From Maridesulfovibrio frigidus DSM 17176 (lineage in GTDB: Bacteria; Desulfobacterota; Desulfovibrionia; Desulfovibrionales; Desulfovibrionaceae): DNA of 64,000 nt. Positions 1-8,515 of this stretch are shown piece by piece. How positions within the stretch are numbered: position 1 is the first letter of the stretch; each line of letters begins with the position of its first letter. The stretch lies in contig NZ_JONL01000002.1 of the NCBI RefSeq assembly GCF_000711735.1, positions 124,001-188,000 of the forward strand, written 5' to 3'. A program made the translations under genes and the position numbers. Below the pieces are notes generated by a model. It saw only the letters and a list, made by a program, of their open reading frames with translations, did no database searches and was not told where the DNA came from.

Positions 1-247
1 CACATGCGGCTTTAGATTTCATTACGCCTAATAGCGGAAACATTGCGATTGGTAATAAGGATGTTGCTGGAATTGGAATTGCTTCCGTAATCCACCAGAT
101 CGCCATTAGAGCTGTTACAGCTGCAACTTTCCATGCAGCTGGGTTCATGCCATCCGGAGCCGACATAAGAAGCATAGATACAAATACAATAGGCCCTAGG
201 AAAAAGCCGATTATTCTACCATTCCCACCATCATTTTGAGCGCCCAT
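1..247 (-). CDS. DASS-family anion:Na+ symporter, N-terminal part (runs off the window)
   Basis: Reading the minus strand from an ATG at 247 gives 82 codons open to the window edge. After a short polar start there is a hydrophobic helix (about residues 12-30). Then comes a segment with the W-W-I-T-E-A-x-P motif that I associate with the SLC13/DASS family of di/tricarboxylate or sulfate:sodium symporters. A GTGAGGG-like ribosome site lies just upstream. The gene follows the two fumarase genes on the same strand, so uptake of fumarate, malate or succinate is a reasonable inference, but sulfate cannot be excluded from this fragment. Only the first helices are visible. Confidence 0.7.
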   Translation of the reverse strand, partial: MGAQNDGGNGRIIGFFLGPIVFVSMLLMSAPDGMNPAAWKVAAVTALMAIWWITEAIPIPATSLLPIAMFPLLGVMKSKAAC

Positions 248-611
248 AGTCCCTCACTTTGCGCTTGCGGCATCTAAAAAAAGGATAAAATGAATGTCAT
301 TCGTGCTCCGCTTCGCAAGCGGATTGTCAGCGCACTTTAATAACACCCTGCCTAATCCTTAATTTAGACAACCAATTATAAATATACGATACCTCATCAC
401 CTATTTTACCTTCCCTAAGTCATAAATGAACAAGGAAAGGATTTTTTCAAGTCACTTACGCAAAATTCAGGAGCAGCCGAATATTTACGAAGTTCATTTA
501 AAAGATGCTAAATTCCAGTTCTTTTCGATCTGACACCACAGATCTCTGCCTGTCACTGTTATGTGTATGCCACGAAAAGAACTCAATTTCCACTTGATTG
601 ACCAATCACAT
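248..611. other. Intergenic region between the transporter and fumarase genes
   Basis: No convincing gene on either strand. It holds a perfect 7-bp hairpin with a 3-nt loop at 307-323, which would lie in the 5' leader of the transporter transcript. A 14-bp palindrome at 595-608 is listed separately. The length suggests the transporter has its own promoter here. Confidence 0.5.
595..608. promoter_or_regulatory. Palindrome TGATTG-AC-CAATCA, possible operator
   Basis: A perfect 6+2+6 inverted repeat just past the fumarase beta stop codon. An 11-base stretch of it (TGGTCAATCAA, read on the minus strand) recurs on the plus strand at 2526-2536, in the gap between the fumarase and TetR genes. The same motif on both sides of the fumarase genes suggests a shared operator for this carboxylate gene group; this is inference from sequence alone. 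Confidence 0.35.
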
Positions 612-1166
612 CTAAACGCCCGCAGCTTCTAGGTTCGGAACCGCATAAAGTTCCCCGCCATGACAGTCATTGATGACCAGCAAAGGAAACTCTTCGACAG
701 CCAATTTGCGGATAGCTTCTGGTCCGAGTTCGTCAAAGGCGATAACTGTTGCTTCTTTAATGCACATAGAAAGCAAAGCTCCGGCTCCACCGGTTGCTCC
801 GAAATAAACAGCCTTATTGTCCTTAAGAGCCTGTTTAACTTCGTCACTCCTTTTACCTTTGCCGATGCTGGCTTTCAGCCCGAGGCCATAAAGGCGGGGA
901 GCATAAGCATCCATACGGTAACTGGTGGTGGGGCCTGCCGCTCCAATAGGTCTGCCCGGAGGGGCCGGACTTGGACCGACATAATATATAACCGAACCTT
1001 TCAAATCAAAGGGAAGTTCTTCACCTTGATCTAAAAGGTCAGTAAGTCTTTTGTGAGCCGCATCACGTGCGGTGTAGATAGTTCCGGTAAGTTTTACAAC
1101 GTCCCCGGCTTTGAGAGGGACGATATCCTCATCAGTAAGCGGAGTGGTCAGTGAATAAGTAGTCAT
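612..1166 (-). CDS. Fumarate hydratase (class I, Fe-S), beta subunit
   Basis: 184 residues matching the C-terminal (swivelling) domain of class I, oxygen-sensitive fumarases and of tartrate dehydratase. It holds a GPTTSYRMD segment, then GKGKRSDEV, and a glycine-rich YFGATGGAGAL stretch. With the alpha subunit it should hydrate fumarate to malate in the cytoplasm. The start codon shares one base with the alpha stop (TAATG), so the two are translationally coupled. Related L-tartrate dehydratases (TtdB) look very similar; the neighbouring dicarboxylate transporter fits either. Fumarase is more likely in a strict anaerobe with a branched or reverse TCA pathway. Confidence 0.9.
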   Translation of the reverse strand: MTTYSLTTPLTDEDIVPLKAGDVVKLTGTIYTARDAAHKRLTDLLDQGEELPFDLKGSVIYYVGPSPAPPGRPIGAAGPTTSYRMDAYAPRLYGLGLKASIGKGKRSDEVKQALKDNKAVYFGATGGAGALLSMCIKEATVIAFDELGPEAIRKLAVEEFPLLVINDCHGGELYAVPNLEAAGV

Positions 1167-2008
1167 TATAGCTCCACCTCCTCATGCCTTGAAGAATGAC
1201 ACTGGATGTTCACAGCAAGCGGTAAGCTGGCAATGTGGCATGGACGCATTTCGATTTTCACATCAAAAACAGTGGTTTTTCCACCGAGTCCCATAGGACC
1301 GATCCCCAGCTTGTTAATATCTTCCATGAGTTCGGCTTCCATCTTCGCAATCTCAGGATCAGCACTTGGCTCGCCAACTTTACGCATGAGTGATTTTTTA
1401 GCCAAAATCGCGGAATATTCAAAAGTACCGCCGACACCAATGCCAACCATTGTAGGTGGGCATGGATTTGGACCAGCTTCAGCAACACGTTCAATGACAA
1501 ACTTCTTGATTCCAGCCCAACCTTGAGCAGGAGTCAACATGGTCACACGGCTCATGTTTTCAGAGCCACCGCCCTTCGCCATAAATGTAATTTTAAGTTT
1601 ATCACCCGCGACAAGATCAAAATGGATAATAGCAGGAGTGTTGTCCCCTGTATTCTTGCGAGTGAGAGGATCACAGGAAGACTTTCTAAGAAACCCTTCG
1701 TCATAGCCTTTGCGAGTACCTTCATTAATGGCTTCTCTAAGAGTCATGCCGTCAACGCTGACATCTTCACCAACCTCAACTATGTATACTGCGAGTCCCG
1801 TATCTTGACAAAGAGGAAGGCCTGACTTTTCAGCCAACTCCCAATTTTCTTTAATCTGCCTGAATACTTCTTTTGCCGCTGCAGAATCTTCTGCGGCAGC
1901 GCATTCTTCAAAACGCTTACGCACGTCTTGCGGCAAGTAGCGATTCGCGCTTACGCACATCTTTGCTACAGCTTCGATAATAGTTTCAGCTTTAATAGTA
2001 CGCATCAT
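1166..2008 (-). CDS. Fumarate hydratase (class I, Fe-S), alpha subunit
   Basis: 280 residues, the usual size of the separate alpha subunit of class I fumarase/tartrate dehydratase. The family hallmarks are visible: LPLCQDTGLAVY with its cluster cysteine, GGGSENMS, NPCPPTMVGIGVGG with a second cysteine, and a final PCHIASLPLAVN with a third. The three cysteines should hold the substrate-binding [4Fe-4S] cluster. Two adjacent ATGs (2008 and 2005) are possible starts. The gene ends in a TAATG overlap with the beta subunit. Upstream is a long AT-rich gap to a divergent TetR regulator, which may control this operon. Confidence 0.92.
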   Translation of the reverse strand: MMRTIKAETIIEAVAKMCVSANRYLPQDVRKRFEECAAAEDSAAAKEVFRQIKENWELAEKSGLPLCQDTGLAVYIVEVGEDVSVDGMTLREAINEGTRKGYDEGFLRKSSCDPLTRKNTGDNTPAIIHFDLVAGDKLKITFMAKGGGSENMSRVTMLTPAQGWAGIKKFVIERVAEAGPNPCPPTMVGIGVGGTFEYSAILAKKSLMRKVGEPSADPEIAKMEAELMEDINKLGIGPMGLGGKTTVFDVKIEMRPCHIASLPLAVNIQCHSSRHEEVEL

Positions 2009-2633
2009 CTACTTCCTGAATAATTCTTAAATTGTGGATACCCTTATCTTACGACGCAGGAAACCGAGTTAATTCTACCAGCACAAAAGGTAGCAGAAAA
2101 GTCAACAAAGCATTCCAGATACAACAAAGGACTTCTTGACAAGCCCACAGATAAGACACTGGATTTACTAATATATGTAGAAAAGAAGTTCAAAAAAGGC
2201 AGAATTGAAGAGAAGGAAACAGACAGAAAAACATCATAAAACAGAGTAAAGCAACACGCTACACTGTTTAGTTCCCTGCTGTTCTAACCGAGAAAAGGGC
2301 AGATTGGACACAATGAACACGCTAAGTATTCTACCTGACATGCATCCTCCCAAACGCCCAAAAATCGACCCAAAATCAACCCACCCATGAGTCTTTTCAT
2401 ACGATTTTCGGAGAGAATTAAATAAAAAAGAATCTCAAAATTTCACGAATTGTTTTTTAAACTTGAAGTGGCTAAAAAACCTTTTTTAAGATACTTGGAA
2501 TAATGGTTACCACTCATTATTTGGCTGGTCAATCAATATTGGAAACGTATTGACAACATTCTAATTTCATACTCATTAGAGAACTAATTTTTAATAACGC
2601 TATTAACACTACTTTTTTCGGAGCTTCGGCCTA
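2009..2633. other. Divergent promoter region between fumarase and TetR genes
   Basis: About 625 bp with no gene on either strand. It is strongly AT-rich towards the TetR gene. Motifs seen are TGGTCAATCAA at 2526-2536 (also in the palindrome at 595-608), two copies of ACTCATTA about 57 bp apart near 2513 and 2570, and TTAATA-acgc-TATTAA shortly before the TetR gene. These are candidate operator elements; no promoter hexamers are clear enough to call. Confidence 0.4.
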
Positions 2634-3206
2634 ATGACTAAAAAACAAAGAATACTTCTTTCAGCTCAAGAACAATTTGGAGAACACGGCTTTACCGGCA
2701 CTACCCTGAAAATGATTGCGGACCATGCGGGAGTAGCTGCAGGACTGGTTTCCCACTATTTCGGCAACAAAGACAGTTTGTTCCTTGAAGCCGGAGGAGC
2801 ATTAATTGATCAAATGCTCACTTCTCTTAAAGAAAAGGCCAAAGAGGCAGACACAGGACTTGAAGCTTTACGGATTTTCATTGATTCCTATCTCGAGTTT
2901 ACCGCCGCCAACAGAACAACCTTTCCCACCTTGTTAAGATGCTCACCATTCAGTGACGAGAACCCTCAGCTTGATAGAAACGAAATCGCTTCCAAATTCC
3001 TGCGTCTTATCAATCAAATTGAGATATACCTAAAAAAAGGAATGAAAGACGGCTCTATTAGAGAGCTCCCTATGCCGCAAACTTCATTCTTAATTTATGG
3101 CAACATTGTTGGGGCAGTTCGGACCGAATTTCTAACTCCGTACGAAATACCGGAATTATTTGAAGAAGCATGCCTATTCATCATCAGAAGCGTAGCAGCT
3201 CATTAG
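2634..3206 (+). CDS. TetR/AcrR-family transcriptional regulator
   Basis: 190 residues. The N-terminal 50 residues form a typical TetR DNA-binding domain: an aromatic-glycine helix (QFGEHGFTGTTLKMIA), then the recognition helix region AGVAAGLVSHYFGNKDSLF. The C-terminal ligand domain is not recognisable beyond being helical. It is divergent from the fumarase genes across a 625-bp gap, so control of fumarase and/or the dicarboxylate transporter is possible but unproven. A CGGAG ribosome site lies about 11 bases before the ATG. Confidence 0.88.
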   Translation: MTKKQRILLSAQEQFGEHGFTGTTLKMIADHAGVAAGLVSHYFGNKDSLFLEAGGALIDQMLTSLKEKAKEADTGLEALRIFIDSYLEFTAANRTTFPTLLRCSPFSDENPQLDRNEIASKFLRLINQIEIYLKKGMKDGSIRELPMPQTSFLIYGNIVGAVRTEFLTPYEIPELFEEACLFIIRSVAAH

Positions 3207-3651
3207 AGATTAACCACTTACCTCTACTCAGATGAGCCTTACTTATGGGTCGCGATTACTTTCCGTGCCTAACAGTTTTTTCATATGCATGGATATATCC
3301 TTTCTACTTTTCCTCTTTTTGTCCGCCCACAATTGAAAACCGGCACCCATAAGAGCATGGACGTCGGCTCTAAATTCATCTTAGGACACTCTATTATGGT
3401 CATTCTTAGAAAATATTGCTCACAAACGACAATATCTTTCACGAAAGATTATTAATATTAATAATCTTGAGCATAATGTTGTTCCCACTTGCTATTTACA
3501 ACAAAAACACCAATTTAAAACTTAACCTTATATAACAGATACTTAGAAAGTATATCAGTACTAACGCGTTGAAATAATCAAAAAAAAACAACTTTATTTA
3601 AAATAACGCTTGACGAAATAGAGCTTTCTCAATAGTACTTCTTTTCGAAGC
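3207..3651. other. Intergenic region upstream of tRNA-Arg
   Basis: AT-rich, no gene visible on either strand. The last 45 bases hold the likely tRNA promoter described separately. Confidence 0.5.
3610..3638 (+). promoter_or_regulatory. Probable tRNA-Arg promoter
   Basis: A TTGACG -35 box at 3610-3615 is followed after 17 bases by TAGTAC at 3633-3638. The -10 box is weak, but position and spacing fit a start about 7 bases before the tRNA. Confidence 0.4.
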
Positions 3652-3728
3652 GCGCCTGTAGCTCAGCTGGATAGAGTGCCGGACTACGAATCCGTAAGTC
3701 AGAGGTTCGAATCCTCTCAGGCGCACCA
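3652..3728 (+). tRNA. tRNA-Arg (anticodon ACG)
   Basis: A 77-base cloverleaf. The acceptor stem GCGCCTG pairs with CAGGCGC, and the discriminator A and CCA end are encoded. The anticodon loop CTACGAA carries ACG, and the T-arm is AGAGG-TTCGAAT-CCTCT. From the anticodon arm on, its sequence is repeated 14,665 bp downstream, so this gene is the integration site of the element that follows. The copy here is complete and should be functional. Confidence 0.96.
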
Positions 3729-3777
3729 TTAGAAAAACAAGGACTTAGATGAAAATCTAAGTCCTTTTTCTTTTTTG
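3673..3777 (+). repeat. attL: 105-bp direct repeat of tRNA 3' part plus terminator
   Basis: Identical base for base to 18338-18442. It spans the last 56 bases of tRNA-Arg and the whole downstream terminator. This is longer than usual att identity blocks at tRNA genes, and it lets both the gene and its terminator be rebuilt at whichever end keeps the 5' part. Confidence 0.93.
3739..3776 (+). terminator. Rho-independent terminator of tRNA-Arg
   Basis: Perfect 12-bp stem AAGGACTTAGAT / ATCTAAGTCCTT with a GAAA tetraloop, followed by a T-rich tract. It is duplicated at 18404-18441 as part of the att repeat. Confidence 0.93.
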
Positions 3778-3788
3778 TGATTTGCTAG

Positions 3789-3808
3789 TTCTTACCACTT
3801 TCTTACCA
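3789..3808. repeat. Left arm-type integrase sites (two TTCTTACCA, 11-bp period)
   Basis: TTCTTACCA at 3789-3797 and again at 3800-3808, one helical turn apart, just inside attL. The same 9-mer occurs three times with the same 11-bp period just inside attR (18174, 18185, 18196). Matching sites at both ends of an integrase-encoded element are what arm-type binding sites look like. Confidence 0.65.
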
Positions 3809-3811
3809 AAT

Positions 3812-5479
3812 TTAAATCCTGACATAATTTTTATAAAAATTATAAATTCCTATGACTGGAAGTAATGCTCCAATAAAAGCGTACATCATTAAAAATCCCA
3901 TGAGCCTAATTAAGTTCGCTTCGTGGGGCCTCGCTCCCCCAATAGGATCACTTGACGTCTCTCTAAAATTTGAAAGAAAAGAATCCATTCTCGATTCCTT
4001 GAGGCCTACAGCATTTATTTTATATAAAGGAGTGCTCGCGGCGATTAAATAAAATATGGCTCCTCCCCAAAGAGCAAGGCCAGTTGCCACCAATTCAGCA
4101 GAGTCTGACTTCCCATTAAAACCTATTATTATGGTCACTAGCCCTACCAGTATCCATACTGCCGCAGGAGCAGGTGAGCCAGTAAACCTTCTAGCCTTCA
4201 TGCTAGCAATATGCGCGCTTGTTGAGGTGATTTTGTTTTGCACTTCAGAATCGGTGACTTCTAACTTTCTAATTCTACGAAGAACCTCATACCCCTGAAA
4301 TACTTGCTGATATGATGTAGCAAAAGGTGAGTTATTATCATCAACCATCCAATCAGAGTAAATAATATCAAAATAAAAGGATGCGATTCTATTCTTTAAT
4401 ACGTTTCCATTAGGATTGCTTTGGAGAGTGTTTTCGAGTGAGGTAACAGCCCTTGGAATAACCGCTTCAAGGGTCTCTCTGGCTATTCTTTTTTGCTGCC
4501 ACCTTTTCCGACTAAAATATATTGGTGCAAAGACAAACACGGTTAGAAGTGTCAATGTGAAAAGCAAAAATATTAATACTTCTAGTAGATCCCATTTAGT
4601 AATAATAGAAGTTCCATTTTTGTTTTCATGGAAAATATTTGTCCCACAAACCAGCAATAATAGCTGTTCAAGTGCTCTGTAGTTTATGCTCTTATGAGGG
4701 GGAGAAGAATAAGGTAAACGTCCATACTTGTCCTCTGCGTTAACATCTGCTCCGTAATAGACCAATAGCGCAGTTGTAAAAAAGTTACTATTTCTTAACT
4801 TCATAACTCGATGCAGTGGGGATCCCATGAAGCTATTCGCGTTAACATCCGCTCCATTTTCTAATAACAATTTTACAATCTTATAGTTAGAATCTGCGCT
4901 GGCAGCATCACTAAAGGCTGTGCTCTCGTACTCACCACCATATTTTGTGTTAACATCAGCGCCGCTATCCAGTAGCAACTTTACAATAGAATAATCTCCC
5001 TTTTCTTCGTTCAATGGTCCACTTGTAACAGCATAAGACAAAGGAGTGTGCCCAAATACGTCCTTTGCATTAACATCTGCTCCACTTTTAATTAAACTCT
5101 CTACCACCTCTAAATTCCTAGAATCTGCGGCAAAGTGCAAATCATGTGAATGCCTGCTTACAGGTAAAAGATATGGATCTGCTCCACTATTAAGTAGAAG
5201 TAGAACAATATCTGTAGACCCCTTTCCCAAAACATCCATTTTGAGAGCATAAATATACGGAGTATACCCGATTTTATTTTTCCCGTTAACATCTGCCCCA
5301 TTTCTAATTAATCTCTTTACCTCTTTAATATCGTTGTATTCTATAGCCGAAAACAAGTTTTGTGAATGTGCTACTATGGTTCCTATTGTTAAATAATACA
5401 GAAGAGCAATAGTCACGAACAGTATGGTCTTTTTGTGATGCTTTACATTGGTTGTCATGATACCTTTCCCTGTCTTCAT
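3812..5479 (-). CDS. Ankyrin-repeat membrane protein
   Basis: 555 residues. An N-terminal hydrophobic helix (about 18-38) is followed by about six ankyrin repeats (roughly 42-275), several with the classic LLLxSGADVN signature. A second membrane helix lies near 293-315. A cytoplasmic-looking charged region follows, then three to four further hydrophobic helices towards the C-terminus (about 437-550). The ankyrin part would face the periplasm if the first helix is an anchor. No enzymatic domain is recognised. It is the first gene inside the left end of the element and points towards attL. It is probably cargo, possibly for host interaction or conflict. Confidence 0.8.
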   Translation of the reverse strand: MKTGKGIMTTNVKHHKKTILFVTIALLYYLTIGTIVAHSQNLFSAIEYNDIKEVKRLIRNGADVNGKNKIGYTPYIYALKMDVLGKGSTDIVLLLLNSGADPYLLPVSRHSHDLHFAADSRNLEVVESLIKSGADVNAKDVFGHTPLSYAVTSGPLNEEKGDYSIVKLLLDSGADVNTKYGGEYESTAFSDAASADSNYKIVKLLLENGADVNANSFMGSPLHRVMKLRNSNFFTTALLVYYGADVNAEDKYGRLPYSSPPHKSINYRALEQLLLLVCGTNIFHENKNGTSIITKWDLLEVLIFLLFTLTLLTVFVFAPIYFSRKRWQQKRIARETLEAVIPRAVTSLENTLQSNPNGNVLKNRIASFYFDIIYSDWMVDDNNSPFATSYQQVFQGYEVLRRIRKLEVTDSEVQNKITSTSAHIASMKARRFTGSPAPAAVWILVGLVTIIIGFNGKSDSAELVATGLALWGGAIFYLIAASTPLYKINAVGLKESRMDSFLSNFRETSSDPIGGARPHEANLIRLMGFLMMYAFIGALLPVIGIYNFYKNYVRI

Positions 5480-5513
5480 AATGCCATCCTATCTATACTA
5501 GGTTCTCATACGC

Positions 5514-5843
5514 TTACCTTGTTCTTAAGCTATAGTTCCGTCGAATTAAGGTGAAGTATGTTTGTCTTTTCCCTTCCTCCATCGTGGAGTAGAGACAGCC
5601 CTTCAAATACCAAATTTCAATATACTTACAATCTATTGATAGGACATAACTACATGATTTTAAAGCTTCTTTCAGATGTAACTGCGTAACACTGGTCATC
5701 TGCGATGCTGCACCAAGCAGACTATGCACTAGGATCATGTTGAATCAATCCAAGGGACGTTCCATAATCTCCTGAATTGATGTGTTGCATACTTCTTCGT
5801 ACAATTCGCGATCTTTTTGAATGTCAGATGTTTCATTATTCAT
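5514..5843 (-). pseudogene. Small TPR-like frame interrupted by an in-frame TGA
   Basis: An ATG at 5843 with a strong GGAGGTAG ribosome site opens a 32-codon frame ending at TGA (5745-5747). The same frame continues immediately, with an ATG at 5738, for another 74 codons to 5514. The second half has a TPR-like helix pair (EALKSCSYVLSID ... YLKGCLY). The shared frame and the absence of a ribosome site before the second ATG suggest one gene of about 109 codons broken by a nonsense change, for example TGG to TGA. Two separate small proteins are also possible. It lies 34 bp upstream of the ankyrin gene on the same strand and may have been its operon partner. Confidence 0.45.
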
Positions 5844-6231
5844 GAAACTACCTCCAACTGATCATTTTAATGTGTCAAGAAATGCTGAATATTTTCATTT
5901 TCTAAAAAGCACCCTTTGCTTTTGAAGAGCCTCACTCTCTCCGCACATTACACCAATAGCACTGCGTCATTGCAGCACGTAAAACCTGCGCAGGACCAAT
6001 TACGGCACGGAGTTTATAATTGCACCCTGCTATCACAACATGCCAACCGATAATTAAGCTGGTACATTCTTTGTTAAAATTCTAATTAACGATATTCAAG
6101 CAGATTATGCAAGAAGTGACAAGAGCATTCAAAAATTAGCAAACCTAATGAGAACGCGCAAAAAACAGTAGGAATTATTGAATAAATTGTAAAACATCGG
6201 CAAATCGCATATAATCATACAGATCCGGAAA
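5844..6231. other. Gap between TPR-like frame and helicase gene
   Basis: No complete gene. Around 6095-6170 the plus strand reads as a short protein-like fragment ending RTRKKQ and a stop, without a start, possibly a gene remnant. The helicase frame is open back to 6193 without a good start. Confidence 0.35.
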
Positions 6232-6249
6232 GCAGGACAGGTAAGGTGG
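6232..6249 (-). repeat. Partial second copy of the oriT nick region
   Basis: These 18 bases are identical to 9029-9046, the nick-proximal part of the oriT candidate, and in the same orientation. The distal hairpin arm of the oriT is missing here: beyond GGGCC the sequence passes into the helicase reading frame. It may be a relic of recombination at oriT, or a chance fragment. Confidence 0.6.
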
Positions 6250-6273
6250 CCCAAAGGTCAGGATTGGGATGAT

Positions 6274-8082
6274 TTGCTTAGAGCAAACAAAATTAATAAA
6301 AGATTTATGGAGGACTGCAAGCACCGTGGCAAGCTACTCATGGCTAAAACGGTAGAAGAGTATACCTACCATAAGTATTGTAGAAATTCGGCGAAACGTT
6401 TTGTCATTACTTTCAAAAACAGACTCTTTAGCGTCTGCGTTGATATTGCACAATTGACTGAAGATTTAGCCGGCACTCCGCTTGAGGACAAAGATAGCTT
6501 TCCCGTATTTATCAGTCACTGCACTGTAATGGAAATATGCAATCGTGACCCTCAATGTCTTTATCGCGAAGTGGATGAATTGCTAGGTGAGCAATGGTAT
6601 GTTTTCAAAATACAATCCACCAGCAAAAAACCTGAAATTGTACGCCTTGAAGGTTCGAATATCGCAACAGCGGATGCTTTCCACAAAGCCTTGCTAAACA
6701 GAACTGCTGGAGGGACTTTCAGCGGAACTCCTGCCGACATGCGAATTCTCACAAACCGTTGGCTTCAAAATGAACTCTCTACCGTCCGCTCTATCCCGTA
6801 TATTGGGTATGACAATGAATCCCAAGCATATATTTATCCGGCAGCAGCTTTTTATAAAGGTAAGGAAATCAGGCTAGACGAAAACAGTTTTTATAGAGTG
6901 GGAAAAGATCTTGTCCGTCCCGGCCTGAAATCTATCAAAATAATTACAGATGGGAAATTCACCCCTGATTGGTTTGATAAGTTTTTGAAAACTTTTCACT
7001 GGCAGGGATTTGCTCTTCTTGCTTTCTGGACAGGATCACTCTTCGCACATCAAATACGGAAAGAGCAAAAATCCTTTCCTTTTTTTGAGCTTACAGGAGA
7101 TCCGGGCGCAGGCAAATCCACCATGCTCGAATTCTGCTGGAAATTGTTAGGCCGAGAAGACTATGAAGGATTCGACGTGATGAAATCCACAATAGCAGGC
7201 CGCCGCAGGGCATTCAATCAGGTTTCCAATATGCCTATTGTGATCATTGAGTCAGACCGTGAAACAGGCGGTAAAGACAGCAAGCAAAAGCAATTCAATT
7301 TTGACGAATGCAAGCCTTTCTATAATGGTAGAGGAACAGGAACGCTAGGCGTCCCCAAGCGCAATAATGACGTGGAAGAATCCTTGTTCCAAGCATCCCT
7401 GATCATATCTCAAAATGCGCAAGTAGACGGCAGTGAAGCTCTTTTACAACGAATTGTACATTGCCATGCCGATAAAACTCATTACGATTCCGGATCGCGT
7501 GAGCTTGCACGTTTTTTTGAAAAGATTTCCTGCGAGGAAGTAAGCGGATTCTTGAAGACAGCTCTTATAAATGAAGCAAAGATTCTAAAAACGTATTTTG
7601 AGAGTTTCAAAAAGATAGAAACCGCTTTTTCTGCATCACTAAAAAATGAGAGAATAGCCAAAAATCATGCACAAGTCGCTGCTTGCGGATATGCTTTGCA
7701 AATAATCTTCCCAGCCATAAGCACAGAAACAATAGAGGATTTCAAACTATATATCTTACAAAGAGCAACCTTACGAGAGAAGCGGCTTTTAGCAGACCAT
7801 CCTTTAGTGGAACAGTTTTGGGAGACTTTCAGATACCTAAACTCAGAAACAAGGAGCACAGAAGGAGAAGCCTTGAATCACAGTGGCAATCCTGCCTATT
7901 ACGCAATCAATCTTAATCATTTCGTGCAACAGTGTAGAGATAACGGGCAGGAAATGCCTGATCTCAAAGTATTAAAAAAGCTTCTCCCGCACTCAAAAAA
8001 ACATAAATTGCTTCATAAATCTAAGGCCATGACTAGCAAAATAACAAACAAAACAGTTCGCTGCTGGGTTTTTAAGGTCTAA
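6274..8082 (+). CDS. P-loop replicative helicase-like protein, probably 5'-truncated
   Basis: 602 residues from a TTG at 6274; the frame is open back to 6193 and its start is uncertain. A Walker A motif GDPGAGKST lies near residues 276-284 and a Walker B-like segment IVIIESDRE near 320-330. This arrangement resembles the helicase half of TOPRIM primase-helicases of phages and genomic islands. Just before the chosen start the frame reads GQDWDDLL, like the tail of a TOPRIM domain (K/Q-D-W-N/D-D-L), so an N-terminal primase part was probably lost. The partial oriT copy sits exactly at that break. An iteron-like repeat cluster begins 45 bp after the stop, which supports a replication role. Function is inferred from motifs. 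Confidence 0.65.
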   Translation: MLRANKINKRFMEDCKHRGKLLMAKTVEEYTYHKYCRNSAKRFVITFKNRLFSVCVDIAQLTEDLAGTPLEDKDSFPVFISHCTVMEICNRDPQCLYREVDELLGEQWYVFKIQSTSKKPEIVRLEGSNIATADAFHKALLNRTAGGTFSGTPADMRILTNRWLQNELSTVRSIPYIGYDNESQAYIYPAAAFYKGKEIRLDENSFYRVGKDLVRPGLKSIKIITDGKFTPDWFDKFLKTFHWQGFALLAFWTGSLFAHQIRKEQKSFPFFELTGDPGAGKSTMLEFCWKLLGREDYEGFDVMKSTIAGRRRAFNQVSNMPIVIIESDRETGGKDSKQKQFNFDECKPFYNGRGTGTLGVPKRNNDVEESLFQASLIISQNAQVDGSEALLQRIVHCHADKTHYDSGSRELARFFEKISCEEVSGFLKTALINEAKILKTYFESFKKIETAFSASLKNERIAKNHAQVAACGYALQIIFPAISTETIEDFKLYILQRATLREKRLLADHPLVEQFWETFRYLNSETRSTEGEALNHSGNPAYYAINLNHFVQQCRDNGQEMPDLKVLKKLLPHSKKHKLLHKSKAMTSKITNKTVRCWVFKV

Positions 8083-8126
8083 TAGCTTTTGAACAAAAAA
8101 ATCATCACCAGAGGGATTCGGAAAAC

Positions 8127-8400
8127 TGTAATAAGTGTAATTATTTGTAAATATACCTACAACAATCTAAAATAGTTGTACTAAAACAAAACTCTGCGTG
8201 TAATAAAAAGTGTGATTTTATGTAACAGATATTACACTTTGAGATTACATTTCTTAAAAGCACAACCCACCGAAAATACTGGCAATTACATTCCCCATTA
8301 CATATTATTTCATTTTTATTACAATTTAAATTTCAATTAACCTGTCTTATTCCAATGTCTTAAGAAGATAAAACTGAGTCCATTACAGGAATTACACTTT
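8127..8400. repeat. Iteron-like cluster of ATTACA/TGTAAT motifs (candidate replication origin)
   Basis: Ten exact copies in about 270 bp. TGTAAT is at 8127, 8136 and 8199; ATTACA is at 8231, 8244, 8285, 8297, 8318, 8382 and 8391. A longer unit ATTACACTTT is exact at 8231 and 8391, with one-base variants inverted near 8132 and 8207. The strand polarity switches from TGTAAT to ATTACA around 8205-8230. The region is very AT-rich and directly follows the helicase-like gene. Iterons for an initiator or helicase loader are the simplest reading; a repressor array is an alternative. Confidence 0.55.
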
Positions 8401-8515
8401 CCCGAAGACCTATACCCAGCTTAAATCTATTAGCTAATATTTTCAGCATAGTATTCTTAATTGCCGCACCTTAAAGACTCGCTGTTTCTTACAATTTTTA
8501 ATCCGTGTGCCTAGA

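Noticed and set aside
5745..5747. In-frame TGA in the TPR-like frame as a selenocysteine codon
   Set aside because: No hairpin with the right spacing and loop G follows; the only small stem nearby has a weak 4-bp stem and the G is misplaced.
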